From the NCBI GenBank assembly GCA_021432635.1, contig MU270018.1, positions 1,242,796 to 1,306,795 of the forward strand: a stretch of 64,000 nucleotides of DNA, read 5' to 3'. Position 1 is the first letter of the stretch. Each line of letters opens with the position of its first letter. The DNA comes from Thozetella sp. PMI_491 (taxonomy: Eukaryota > Ascomycota > Sordariomycetes > Chaetosphaeriales > Chaetosphaeriaceae). Of this stretch, positions 1 through 12,187 are shown one piece after another. The notes below the pieces were generated by a model. It saw only the letters and a program-made list of their open reading frames with translations, was not told the origin of the DNA and did not search any database. Position numbers and translations under genes: made by a program.

Positions 1-558
1 CTTGGAGAGGTGAAGCCGAGTGTGAAAGACATAGAGAAGTATACCATGGATATTTAAGAGAGACGAGGACTACGTCACGGAATAAAAACAATTCCCGAAG
101 ACAATCTTGCGTGCCCATAACGTGCCAGGCGCCTAGCCGCAAGGTGTCGCATCACCCATAACTAGATAGATGGACGGACGGTCGACTCGAGAGAAGCATA
201 GATAGGTTCCGCAAAGCTGCGCTGCCTATTCCACAAGTATAGCCCAGTTGGCTCGTATTGGTGTCTGGATTGTGTGATCCCCGTGTCATTGAGTCAGTTA
301 GCTTGGTTTCCAAAGCCGTATCGTGTACCCCGAGCGAGGCCCAAGAGCTTAACACCCGCGCCGATCACAAGTAGAGAAAAGGTCCAATATATTCCAAGAG
401 AAGAGGAGAGGGAGTATATCAGGGTCGTCGTGAAAGAGGCGCCGGTGGCCCCGCTCAGCACGGTCTATTCTATGGTACAACGAGTGCAAAGCCCGTCTAA
501 TGCAAAACCTGGCCCCGCCCGTATTAGTACAACGCCCACCTCAAACCATTACACCCGC
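1..558. other. intergenic, 3' side of cytochrome c
   Basis: No gene can be supported here. The open frames are short and have no recognisable domain or splice pattern. The stretch holds the 3' UTR and downstream flank of the cytochrome c gene. Confidence 0.6.
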
Positions 559-1471
<913 letters not shown>

Positions 1472-2132
1472 CTTGATTGATGAAGAATTGAAAAAAGGGT
1501 ATTAGGTAAAGTGTAAGGGCGGTCGTGGGTGCGTGAGGCCTGCAGAGATTGAGAAGATTGTTTGGGATGGGATGTGGAAGAAAAAAGTTTCGGTCGCAAA
1601 AAAACAGGGCGTTGCAGACAGGTCATAGACCGGTTCATGAGATCAGCGGAAAATTTAAGTGGAGCTGACGCGCCAGGGGCTGGGACCAATCGCGGCAGCA
1701 GAATTGCTAAGGAGACCGGCCGGGAAAAGCCGGGCTCCAGACAAGCCAGAACACCTGATCTCAGTGCTGGATTCGTCCTTGCCCGAGCTTGTGGGCCTCC
1801 TGGCAATTGAGGCTTCCCAGGCTTGCGAGACCCACACGCAAAGACGGCAGAAGCAGCGCAGGAGGCTCAACAAGCCCGTCCGATGTCAAGCGGCCCGCGG
1901 AAGACCTAGCCGCACGCTGAACGAACAAACCTTCACGCCACCGACGATTCCCGAGGAATTTGCGCATTTTTTCTACACCCTTTCCTCCTCGGGCCGACGG
2001 AGCTTGTCCTTAGAGTAGGCTCGTGACGCGGCCACAACCCCAAGGAGCTTAGGATTTTTTTTTTTCCTTAGTCCGCTTGCTTCCCAAGACCTTAGCCGAT
2101 TCCTCTCGCCTTCGGCGTCGAAGCCAGCAACA
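1472..2132. promoter_or_regulatory. divergent promoter region with CCAAT box
   Basis: This 661-bp spacer separates the start codons of cytochrome c (leftward) and a mitochondrial-type membrane protein (rightward), so it must hold both promoters. A CCAAT pentamer is visible at 1686-1690. CCAAT is the core site of the fungal HAP complex, which is known to control respiratory genes including cytochrome c. Use of this particular copy is inference. A T-rich run lies at 2054-2065, just before the rightward start. Confidence 0.45.
1686..1690 (+). promoter_or_regulatory. CCAAT box (possible HAP complex site)
   Basis: A single CCAAT on the plus strand in the shared cytochrome c/membrane-protein promoter, about 215 bp upstream of the cytochrome c start codon. 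A short motif, so chance occurrence is possible. Confidence 0.3.
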
Positions 2133-2936
2133 ATGGCCAGCTCGGTGTCCTCCATCCCCCGCTTCCTGCTCCCCCAGTCCGGGGCCATCTGGCGCCGTCT
2201 CCGTGTCCCCGGCACCGGCCGGGCCGGGCTCGTCTCGGTCCGCTTCGCCTCGACCTCGGGCGACAGCTCCAAGCCGATCGTGCTTGAGAAGCCGGAGCGC
2301 TTCAACCCACCCTCGCACGGCTCCCGCCTGCCGAAGCGGACGACCCCTCGCCACTATGGCGGCGACCTCAGCGCCACGGAGGCGCAGGCCCAGCGTACCA
2401 AGGAGTACCCAGGCCTGATGTCGCCCAAGGGCAGCTGGTCGCATTGGGTGTGGCATAGCTACTGGCTGCATTCCATGATCGCCATGGTATGTTGCAATGC
2501 TCTCGATCCCCCCCCCCCGATCTCCCAGTCTGAGGAGGCTAACGCACCGTCCCAGGGCACCCTTACTGGCCTTGCTATCTTCACCTTCACCGAGTCCTTC
2601 AGGCAGAACTCGCCCTACGCCGACATGGCCCCTTCGGCCTCTGACTTCCTCTCGCATCCCATCGCCTCCTTCCGCCAGATGATGCACGTCTTGCGGCTGA
2701 CCGAGATACGCAAAGCGGAGGAGGTCCAGGAGAAGCGGGCTCGCCAGGCTGACGACGTGACCAAGCGCACCATGTATCGCAAGGCCCACGGCTTGCCCAT
2801 TGAGCAAGGTCTGTCCTGGACCAAGTCGAGCGCGGCGACCAAGGCGCCGGAGACGGTGCCAGCAGTAGCGGACGAGACAGCGGTATCGGTGGAAGCAGCA
2901 GCAGGAACCAGGAAGAAGTGGCTGGGTATCTTCTAG
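2133..2936 (+). CDS. conserved mitochondrial-type membrane protein, unknown function (2 exons)
   Basis: I do not recognise a named family. Exons 2133-2486 and 2556-2936, joined across a 69-bp intron (donor GTATGT, branch GCTAAC, acceptor CCCAG), give 244 residues. Reading straight through would insert a proline-rich run unlike the rest. The N-terminus is rich in Arg, Ser and Ala and ends in a VRFAST-like segment typical of mitochondrial presequences. One hydrophobic stretch (MIAMGTLTGLAIFTF, about residues 114-130, built across the splice junction) is a likely single membrane span. A charged helical region follows (about 160-200). The position next to cytochrome c on a shared promoter fits a mitochondrial inner-membrane or assembly role, but that is inference. 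Confidence 0.8.
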   Translation: MASSVSSIPRFLLPQSGAIWRRLRVPGTGRAGLVSVRFASTSGDSSKPIVLEKPERFNPPSHGSRLPKRTTPRHYGGDLSATEAQAQRTKEYPGLMSPKGSWSHWVWHSYWLHSMIAMVCCNALDPPPPISQSEEANAPSQGTLTGLAIFTFTESFRQNSPYADMAPSASDFLSHPIASFRQMMHVLRLTEIRKAEEVQEKRARQADDVTKRTMYRKAHGLPIEQGLSWTKSSAATKAPETVPAVADETAVSVEAAAGTRKKWLGIF

Positions 2937-3096
2937 ACTCTTTTTTTTTTTTAGGGAGGAGGGCTATGTACAAAACGGCGATGATGGTGGCCTGTACGAT
3001 AGGGGGTATACCCTCCAAGAGATCACAAGACAGATCATAGGATTGTTGCGCCAACAGGGCCTGGCCACATGGTAACAGGAGCTTTCGGCCACAGTT

Positions 3097-4302
3097 TCAT
3101 CCCAGTTCCACGGCGTCGAGCCCGTCTAGGACCTCATCTGCCACACCCCCCTTCTCCAGCACCTTCTGCACCAGTGCTGTCATGACATGCCTCTTGACTC
3201 CTCCACGGGGTGCCTTCCACACGCCGTCTACCGCATCTGTCTCTGCAGTACGTGCCTCGGGCTGCTTCTGCGCCGTGGGGGCGCCGTACGCCGTATTAGC
3301 AGAATTCGGGACTCCGGGCGGCGTGAGCCGCGATGGAGGATCTATCGTCCTAATCGCTAGCAAGCGCAGGCTGCGGCCCGCTCCCGTAGCCGCTTCCCCT
3401 GCCTCCTTGCTCGGCGAAGGCGACTCGCCCACAGACACTGCGAGCGCCACGTCCGCGACAGCCAGCTCCTCCTTGGCCGGGTCGAATATGATGTTGTTGC
3501 CTACCGCCATAACCAGCAACGTGATGGGAGGCCTGGAGGTGGCTTGGCCCCGTTTGCGGGGGTAGAGATACGTAGACGCCGCCCAATCGTCGTCGAACAG
3601 GGGATCCTCGTCGCCTTCTGACTTGAGCCGGGGCAGTCGCGTGGCGAGCAGGCCGAGATGTGTCGTAAGCGAGAGCAGTGGGAGGGGGTACGAGAGCGGT
3701 GGCGATATGAGGAGAATCTGGATGAGCTTTAGTGTCAACCATATATGTCCACTTAATCATCCAGGAGATAGCAACACAAGCCCCGTTGGGAGGCGGGCGA
3801 TGAGGAAATTCCTTCGTACATCTAGGTAGAGCTTCCAGTGGAATCTGTCGTTGATCCACAGCAGCTTGACGAAGTCGCCACCAGAAAGCAGGGCCTCGCT
3901 GAGCATCTGGGCCAAAAAGAGGGTGGTCGAGTCGTCATCGCGAAGTCCCGGTATCTCGACCATCAGCTCGACCCAGTCCGTCTCGCCGGCCCGGGCCCGG
4001 GCCTTCCCCCCGCCCTCCTCGGACTCTTCCGCGCCGCCGTCCTCGTCTGTTGGTTCAGGGACATCGTGTCGCACGCGCGTCCTGGCCACGGCGGCCTTGA
4101 CGCCCACAATTGCCTCCGTGCCGTCGGCGAAGCAAATCCGCGCGCTGCCGTTGGTCCCCGGCAGGATGCCCGTCTCGGCGACGAGCGGGCGGAACTGGTC
4201 CGGGGCCCGGCCGTCCGGGCGCAGCGGCGGGACGAGGGCGAGCGAGTCGTGGAGATAGGCAAGCTCGGCAGGGGAGAGCAGGACATGCTGCGCCGAAGCC
4301 AT
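3097..4302 (-). CDS. rrp42: exosome complex subunit RRP42 (2 exons)
   Basis: RNase PH-fold subunit of the six-membered ring of the RNA exosome, which processes and degrades RNA 3' to 5' in nucleus and cytoplasm. In eukaryotes the ring subunits are generally structural rather than catalytic. Exons 4302-3820 and 3717-3097, with a 102-bp intron (GTACGA donor, CATCCAG acceptor), give 367 residues. Visible landmarks are the N-terminal RPDGRAPDQFRPL motif, the WKLYLD/ILLISPPLSYPLPLLSL segment across the splice, and PPITLLVMAVGNNIIFDPAKEE, the second-half RNase PH core. An acidic Glu/Lys insertion lies at about residues 100-120. An in-frame ATG 48 bp upstream exists, but the chosen start gives the usual MA...LSPAELAYLHDSL beginning. 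Confidence 0.92.
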
Positions 4303-5188
4303 CTTGGAGGCGGAAGAAAGGTTTTCGCCTCCGGATGTGGTTAAGGTCACGGTGTTGGTGGTGGGGGGGGGGACTTAGGCTTGGAGGAGACAGTGAGGCT
4401 GAGGAAAATTTAGTGGCCTCGCCCTCGACATAGTGGGGTGAGGTAAGGCTGAAGACAACCCGAAGTTGGTGGTGTGGGGAGCCGGGAGCTCTCGCAGGGG
4501 TTGCGCTAAGCCCACACCCCTCCTTTGGATGTCTAGAAGCTACATCCCTCAATACACCGCGAATACACCGCGAATAAGAAAGGCAGAAGGCCGTCACAGC
4601 AGTGGGTGGACGTTGCCGTCACGGTCCATCTGGGCGGTTCCTAAAGACAAGAAAAAACACATAACCAGGCACAATCGGGGAGGTTTCCATCTCTGATTAT
4701 AGGATTATCTTAGGTTGTTGCACTACCTGAGTTGAGGAGGCGAGACCTAGTATCAAGGTGCAGCAGCCGACTGTTTATTTAGCAAAGTTGACGATTACGT
4801 CTGCAACATAGCCGACCGTCTGGATTCCCCTCACTGAACAGACGTTTTATAGTCCCTCGAGAGATATCCTCCACATCCTTAGGTGGCCTTGCTTCATGAT
4901 CTCTCCCCGGTGGTTTGGCGTAATAGCATGGGCGAGCACAGGCAAGCCCTCGCAACGGCCGAACCACACACCAAAAATAGCTCGTGTTACCTCAGCAACT
5001 TATCTGATCCATCCTTTCTGCTCTGGAGAGGCACTCTGCTCTCTCCTCTTCCCTGGAGAGCCAGTAGCAAGACCTAACTCTCTTCGTGGTCCATCCGGAA
5101 TCTGAATCGGGGCCGACTGGGATCTGCCGTCGAGTGCGATGGCAAATTAGTGTGAGTTAAGCCACCTCTCCCGCCGCTAGGAGCATTC
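4303..5188. other. intergenic, RRP42 promoter side
   Basis: Promoter of RRP42 and 3' flank of the PARP-E2 gene. A short CACCGCGAATA duplication is visible near 4555-4575. No gene seen. Confidence 0.6.
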
Positions 5189-8100
5189 TTAGATACCGTG
5201 GGCCGTCTGCTTCAGATCGTCAGGGACCGTCCATCCGTGGGCACGGGCAGCGCGTATATAGGCATCTACTGCCTCGTCGACCTGATAATCGTTGAGGGCG
5301 GTGGCCCCGGCGAGGCGTGCCGGTTTGGGATCCAGGCTGGAGAGGGCCATGTGAACTTGCAGTAGCACGCTCTCCATCGAGTTGGCCGGGGTCCAGCCAC
5401 TCATGGTCAGCAGCTCCATACAGATGGCACCACCGGCCGTGACGTGACCACCGCCTCCCTGCTGGAAGGGCAGGAAGCGTGGGCGAATGACGCGGACGAA
5501 GGGAGGGCTGAAGGGGAACTGGGACGGGAAGCGAATTTCTACCACGACAGACGTGCAGCCAGCCGTCTTCATGTCCTTGGCGAGAGGTAGCTCGCTGTCG
5601 AAGCTGTGGAGCTCGACAATCCACTGGAAGAGGTTGTCCACCTCGTCAAAGTTGATGTACCAGCCTAGCTCATGCAGAGGGGTCTTGGTCTGGATCTTCT
5701 GCAGTGCACTGAGCTCCCGGCCTAGCGCCTGTGATGCGATATCAGTGGCCCAGGAAGGGGCCTGGAGGCGTGGAAGGCCGCTCAAGAGGAGAGTTCCCGG
5801 ACAGAAGTCGGTTGTGAGCGTGGCTTCATCCGCCGTGGGGGACGACGCCGGTCCCATCTGCGTGGAGATAGGTGTGGGAGCGAGCATAGTCGCATCAGTT
5901 GCGCCACCCGGGCTTTCGTGCCGGAGCCGCTGCGCATTGGGTTCATCGGGGGTTTCAGAGTCGTCATCTGAATACAAGAAGACCGCATCATCCTTGTCTA
6001 CATCCTTGTCCTCATCAAGCAGATCCTGGAGGGGTCTCTTAGCTGCCGTGTTGGGTGCCGTGGGAGTAAGAGAGACAACGCGCTGGGGGATGGCAGCTAA
6101 CGGGATCTCGATTTTCCGGCCGGTAGGTCCCTTGATCTCCCGCCCAGGAGCCTGGATGAAATACTGACGACCACTTGAGCTGTTGGACGGAGTCATGGCC
6201 TGGCTGTTTTGGTCGGGCTCAGCTGGGGGCTGTGCTCTGGATGACTGGCGCAACACGTCGTTTGACCGATTGGTCTGGACAAAGAGGTAACGGCATTGGT
6301 GCCAGGAATTGTTGGCAACCACATAATGGGGGCTCTGGGAAACAAACTTGGACGGGACGTTGATGATCTCGTTCAGGCTCATGCAGCTGTTGAACTTAAG
6401 GTCCGAGTTGGGCCACTGGCCGATAGCGCTTCCTGAGTAGCCCATGCTCACACCCTGTTTGTCGCTGAAATAGACACCATTGCCATAGGAACGGCCAGTG
6501 CGGAGGTCCACGTAGTCTAGGCCAGTCCTCACGATGCTGTGCCAGTTATACAACGGGCTGCCGTGCCAAGCAAAGATGGTCGGATGCCGGATTAGACCAA
6601 GGGTTTCATCCTGTGCAAGCTTCTCGAGAGCGCGCTTGAACTGCAGCTCCTTGTCCGGGGAGCCTTGCATGAACTTGAACTGAGCCCAGCCCTCCATATC
6701 AGGAATTCGTTCGTCCTCGCGGTTCCGGCCGCTGCCGGCGGGGCGCTCGTCCGCATCAGGGCCGACGGGTACGGTGGCAACTAGGGATCGGGACCGGTCG
6801 ACTTGAGAAATGCAGGATCGGTTAGACGATACGATCCACTGCAGTAGAGCAACCGCGGCGGGGCTGACTCTGGTCATGTGGGCTAAACGACGGTAAGGAC
6901 TGGCTGATAAGAACTCCTCGATGGCGAGGATGGAAGGGAGCGTATCGAGAACATGACGCATGGTTAGGGCCTTTCCGTCTTCAGAAAGCGTGTCAAAGCC
7001 CACGTCATACTGATAGAGTTCACCGGTGTACTTGTACCCACAAGCAGTCGGCTGTGATGTCCGGGCTAGCTCCTCGCTGTTGTCGCCAAACGTGCTATAG
7101 TAGCCTGGGCCAACGTGAGTGTCGACCTTGCCGGATTCGCAAATAGTATCAACATTGATGGCTTTGTTGTTGATATCCACCGCACATATAATGCCATGCG
7201 TGAGAGGCGGATTCTCAGTCGCCGATACTGGAAGCTTCCGGAAAGCCACCCACGTACCTGGAGTCAGATGCCTGTGAAAAGAGGCCGCGGGGTCTGAGAG
7301 CTTCAGGCAAGCAGCGGATTCACCACCGTCAACCTCAACCCTTGTCGCTGATTGATTCAAATTGGTGGTCTCTAGGTTAGGGACTAAAAAATTGAGACCG
7401 ACTGGAAAGTCGCGGATCGGGTAACCGAGCCGTCCCACCCCCTCGGAACGCCCAAGGGGCCGAATGATAGCCTGCTTCTGTATACTTGTATAGCAGAGGC
7501 TGACTAACAGGTCCACGGCATACGGCTGGGTGATAATCTCGTGCTCAATGCTGCTGCCAAGGCCAAAGGACTGGTACTGGAATAGGCAGAGTGGATTCTC
7601 GCAAACATAGGGTCGAATTGCACCAAACTCGTTGTCGAGCTTTTGATGGCAGCGTAGGCAGAACTCGGTGCACTGTGTGAAGTACCGCAACGCAAATTCC
7701 ATGGCGACCAGCGGAAGGCTTCGACCGTGCTTGTCGGCCGTGTCTCCAAGATGATCAGACAAAGGAGTCATATCATTGTATGACCCTGTTGGTGACTGTG
7801 GGTCGCTCTCCAGAGCGTTGTCGGCGGAGGGGTGATGATTAACCGTCTGTCGTGCTTTGAGTTCCGTGTTTGCCTCGTCCCAGGAGATACCCTTCAGCAC
7901 CCGTAGTCTCAGGAGATGAAGGAATGATTCGGTCATGAAGCGACCAAGCGAATCTGAGACCAGGATGCGCTGGAATGGAGTGTCAGAAGATGCGCCAGTC
8001 TCGTCTTCATGGTTGCGGCTAGGAGTACCGGAGACGGCGGCCATCGCAGACTGGAGATCCGGTTTGTACTTGCTGCATTTGCCGATGGCAAAGTTGATTT

Positions 8101-9023
8101 GGAAGTCACAGGTGGAGATCGGAGTCGAAACGATCTCGTCCAGGGTCTTGTAAGGCTCTGGAAAGCGAATGAGCAGCACCAAATATTCCTCGGGCTTGAG
8201 ATCCCAGGCCTCGACAGCCTCCTCCGTGAGACTGAGGTTTTTGATGCAGATCGAGATAGAAAAGACACCATGGGTCAAGTCCTTGCCCATATCATCCAGG
8301 AGACCGACCTTGTATCCGGCGTCACGGACTTTGCGGAGATCGCGTCGAATGAGTCTCAGGAGCTTTTCAGCCTGGCTTGGCGATAGGACGGGAGCCTGAG
8401 CTTTCTTGCGCATCCAGCTTGGCCAGTCATCAAGTAGCATCTCGTATGGGTCCTCATAAGGATCATCATTGAGGTCCTCGTTGGAATCCTCGTCGGGATC
8501 CTCGTTGGGATCCTCGTTGACAGTGCTCCTGTTTTGGGGGTTGTTGTCGTCATCCCCGACGTTGAATTGATCTCCAGTCTCCACATGTTTGTCGTGAACG
8601 CGGTCGATGGACGTCTTGGGCTTGTCAATCGAGTCATTAAGGATGTGAGCAAGCTTCACGGCCATATCTAACGGCTTAAGGCCGGTAAGAACAGAACTGC
8701 AGTCCTCCAGGGCCTTGACGAGATCTTGAGGTGTGTCCTCGGCTTCGGTGAAGGCGATGAAGCTCGTGAAGTTGGGGTAGTAGTCAACCTCTGCGATCAT
8801 GTTAGCTGTCCTGTTTCACTCTCATGCTAGCAAGTAGCAGTCACTTACCTCCATCGAGGACAACATGCACACGCAGCGGTGCCTTGAGACGATCATGATG
8901 GAATTTTATCACCAGTTCTCCATCGGAATCACCATGCCTCAGAGCGCTTAAGCCCGAGATGTGCCCATCCTCGACATGCTGTCGGGCAAGGGCCACGTCG
9001 GCCTTGAATTGCCGGTAAGCCAT
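5189..9023 (-). CDS. PARP6/8-like ADP-ribosyltransferase fused to UBE2Q-like E2 (2 exons)
   Basis: Exons 9023-8849 and 8790-5189, split by a 58-bp intron (GTAAGT donor, GCTAAC branch), give 1258 residues. Order: an N-terminal region with an acidic NED-rich repeat (about 150-170); a Cys-rich zinc-binding-like patch (CLRCHQKLD...CENPLC, about 435-460) of the kind found in PARP6/8; the PARP catalytic fold (about 790-910) with HGS at its first triad position and SYGNGVYFS carrying the second-position Tyr; a basic/acidic linker; and a C-terminal UBC fold (about 1085-1220) with its candidate catalytic Cys in GGAICMELL (about 1181), the UBE2Q-like form. The usual third PARP Glu appears replaced (SPHYVVAN), which predicts mono- rather than poly-ADP-ribosylation. 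PARP-UBC fusions are known in filamentous fungi but poorly characterised. Substrate and location are unknown. Confidence 0.9.
8467..8522 (-). repeat. 12-bp acidic tandem repeat inside PARP-E2 gene
   Basis: Imperfect copies of a 12-bp unit (GGATCCTCGTTG on the plus strand) code on the minus strand for repeated NEDP/DEDS/NEDL tetrapeptides, an expandable acidic linker in the N-terminal part of the protein. Confidence 0.75.
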
Positions 9024-11008
9024 GGTGCCATTCAGCTCGGGGGCTGATGGGAAACGTGTGGAAGGGGTTCTGCGGCAGGTAACTGAAAGAAGAAGAGGGT
9101 CAGGATCGGGGTGGTGAAGTTGTTTGGGCGTTTAGTGAGAGACTGTGGGACGGAGGGCCGAGAGGGACGTGGATGGAAATTTGGGTCAACAAACGAAAGC
9201 TCCTCGTGCCGTCACAAAGTGAACACACTCCAAGCTGGATCGTGGTTGGTGGCGATGAGGATATGATGGTAGAGACAAAGCAGGATTAGCGAGAAAGACT
9301 GAGAGAGCCGTAGGCGCGCCCGAGTTTAAAGTCGTAAAGGTGCCCACCACCTCGGTCCAGCCTTGTGATGGACAACGTTTTGTGCTGTGCCTCGAATACT
9401 GTTGTGAGAGGGGAATTTCACTCTGGCAGGTGTAGGAAGAAGTAAAGTGAGCGCAAGGCAGCCGGTGTGTCGTTGCTTGGGCTTCCTGCTGCTTGAGCAA
9501 ACACAAATTGGCCAGGGCTGCTTTGGGATTGCTTGCAACGCTCGTATGGCAGACAATGACGTCACGCGGCCTTAACCTTAGAGCAGGCGAGTGTTTCGAG
9601 GTCGATAGGTGTTCATTCGCAAAGGTGCGCAGCAAGTCGCGACATAGGTGCAGTACCGGGGTTTGTGACGAGGCAAAGAACGAAGGTTGGGTAGGTCGCC
9701 ACACTCACACTAGGTAAGTTGGGACTAGACCACCACAGCAAGCAATCCCTAGCCCTCAGTTGATGGGTGAAGGAGCCTATATAAAGAATTCGCGATGCAA
9801 AAAGACACAAAATACGAGTGAATACTGCCAGAAGAAGATGTGCTGTCGATGTCGAGTGCACATTTGAGTTTGTGTCCTGCCTCCAGGCTTTGCCACTGCG
9901 AGACTGCGGCTAGATAGCCCAAGGGGAGGCTAGAATGCCAGAAAGCCGGACAACCAAAGCACCTATGTGCTCAGGAGAGACGAAGGTTCCATAAATCCTC
10001 GTGGAAGGAGGTCGAAAAGCTAGTGCTCTGGCATCGAGGCCATGTGCTGGCCACGGAATTAGATGTCTTGCTTACCCAAAGAAGGCATGCAAGGCAAGGA
10101 AGGAAGTCAGACGGCTGCCTGGCTGTGCAGTGCAGTAACGGAAGACTGCACTTTCCAGCAAATCAGAACTGCCCCTCGCGCTGTGCATGGACTACCAACT
10201 GTCTCCCTTGTGCACCAACATAAAAGGTTAGACAAAAGTACCTACCTTGGGTAGTCTCTAATCAGGAGAAAGAAACGTCGTCCCCTTCCCATATCCGTGT
10301 GAAATCAAGAGGAACATGATTCTTCTTACGCATGCCTTTCGAGACGATTCTAGCTGGTCCAAGCCCGCGCGGCGTAGAACTGCACTCTAATTGTATGACG
10401 CTCTCTTTGTTGCCCGCGTGCCCACCTACGCACGCGAGACATACATGGCACGGCCTATTACGCCATCACCACATAGAGAAGGCCATGATACCTTAGTTCT
10501 TCATCGGACCCGGACGATCGGATTATACCTTTGGCTTTTGGGTCCGTAATTGTACTTGGCCAAGCGAGTGGGACAAAGCAACCGCAGCTTCGGTGCCAAC
10601 GGGGCTCTCGGTGGGGGATCCTACGCCGGCCCTAGCGCGGGGTCGGACCTGCAGCGGATCTCTTATCGTTATCGCAGCCGGTTGGTGGTGTGCGTGCAGG
10701 GATTGTATCCGTGTCTTCAACATCAGCCCGAACACTGTCACCGCGGCCGAGAACCCTACACCCTCCCTCGTGGTCTCTAGGGCACTAGCAGCCACTTGCG
10801 AAAGCGGTACATTCCACAACAAAGGGAGTTCGATTCACGTCACCAAATGCTCCCCTAGAACGTCGCATAGCATCCTACAGCTAGAACTCTCTCTCCTTCT
10901 GCTAGGCGGAATCGGACCGGGAGCCAAGCGCCAAATATCGTGGCAGCGCTCTCATACGCCCCAGCCCGTTCAGCAGGCTCAAATATCTCACATACCCCCA
11001 CAACTGCC
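9024..11008. other. gene-free spacer between PARP-E2 and COG7
   Basis: Two divergent promoters lie at its ends. The stretch between has only short frames without recognisable domains or consistent splice signals. I see no RNA gene in it. Confidence 0.55.
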
Positions 11009-12187
11009 ATGGCCTGGGACTCAAAATCTGCCCGGCGACGGCAAAGCAGTGCGGCTTCGGGCGCCGCGCGCACACTCCCGGCCCATGGGCGGCAACCTTC
11101 ACAAGCTGCCACCTTCAGCATATCCGCCAAGTCCCCTCACGTGGCGGACCCTTTTCTGCAGGACTTCCTCGACCCAGCTTTCGACCCGGCCGAATATCTA
11201 AACACCACCCTTCCCTCTCTCCAGACAGGCCGGGGGAGCGCCGGCGTTCCCTTGGCAGACCTCTCCACCCAGGCCCAAACCACCTTGTCCCAGCTACAGG
11301 CCCATACTACCAGACTGACCAACACGCTCACTCAGCTCACCGATGACATCCTGAGGAGTGGAAGTCGGCTCGCCTACGAGGTCGAGCTCCTGCGCGGCGA
11401 GACGCTCAGCCTCGCCGAAGCCCTCACCGAGGGCCTCGAGGACGATGTCGCCAAATTCGTACCAGGAGGCATTAAACCCCCACCTCCTTCGGAGCGACGG
11501 CACTCCACCAGCGCCGGTGACGGTGCCCAGGCTGCCCACCAGCGACGGCTCTCAGTGGCTGTGCCGGCTCCATCAGCCGCCCCAGAGGCAACAAGTGAGG
11601 AGGCCGACGCGGCCGGGGCCACAGACCCCAACGTTGCACCGAACGAGCCGCCCTATATCACGCAGCTGCGCACTCTCACATTAGTGCGCTCGCGTCTCGA
11701 CTCGGTCATCAAAACCTTTGGCGATGCCATGGAGTTCGTGTTCCCACCATCGGAGCTGTCGGTGAGCTCGTCCTTCCTCTCCGTGTCGGCTCCCGACGCC
11801 GGGGGCGACAACCACAGCACCGAGGAGAAGGGCCAGCAGGTCCTGCAGACGCTGCGGGATGAGATTTCAGCACTGCTCCGAAACAAAGAGGACCCGATCA
11901 GGGGCATCGAGGAGGCGGCCCGCCGTATCGAGGAGCTCAAGGAGCTGACCCAGGTGTGGAAGGGCACCGCCGAGGAGAAGGGCCGAACCAGATTTATCGA
12001 GACCCTAGCTAAAATCGTGGAGGATAGGCATCGTGATCTAATGAGAGAGGTAGAACAATCGGCCCGGGGGAAGGCGGCTCCGGAGTCAAACTCGAGACGC
12101 ACTGCAGCAGAGGACGACGAAGTAGGCAAGGGCTACGGCGCATACGGGCTTATTAGCCAACTGCAGAAGCTGAGAAATGGCCTATAG
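11009..12187 (+). CDS. cog7: conserved oligomeric Golgi complex subunit 7 (COG7)
   Basis: Subunit of the COG tethering complex, which captures retrograde vesicles at the Golgi and maintains glycosyltransferases. One exon, 392 residues from the chosen ATG (good context, CTGCCATGG). The same frame is open back to an ATG at 10940, which would add 23 residues. Recognisable are the DPFLQDFLDPAFDPAEYLN entry motif and the helical LTQLTDDILRSGSRLAYEVELLRGE segment (about residues 115-140), characteristic of fungal COG7. A low-complexity Ala/Ser/Pro linker follows, then a Glu/Lys-rich C-terminal helical part. It is much shorter than animal COG7, as is usual in fungi. No intron is needed. Confidence 0.8.
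   Translation: MAWDSKSARRRQSSAASGAARTLPAHGRQPSQAATFSISAKSPHVADPFLQDFLDPAFDPAEYLNTTLPSLQTGRGSAGVPLADLSTQAQTTLSQLQAHTTRLTNTLTQLTDDILRSGSRLAYEVELLRGETLSLAEALTEGLEDDVAKFVPGGIKPPPPSERRHSTSAGDGAQAAHQRRLSVAVPAPSAAPEATSEEADAAGATDPNVAPNEPPYITQLRTLTLVRSRLDSVIKTFGDAMEFVFPPSELSVSSSFLSVSAPDAGGDNHSTEEKGQQVLQTLRDEISALLRNKEDPIRGIEEAARRIEELKELTQVWKGTAEEKGRTRFIETLAKIVEDRHRDLMREVEQSARGKAAPESNSRRTAAEDDEVGKGYGAYGLISQLQKLRNGL

Noticed and set aside
5487-6167. 226-residue plus-strand frame inside the PARP-E2 gene
   Set aside because: Antisense shadow of a long, domain-bearing minus-strand exon.
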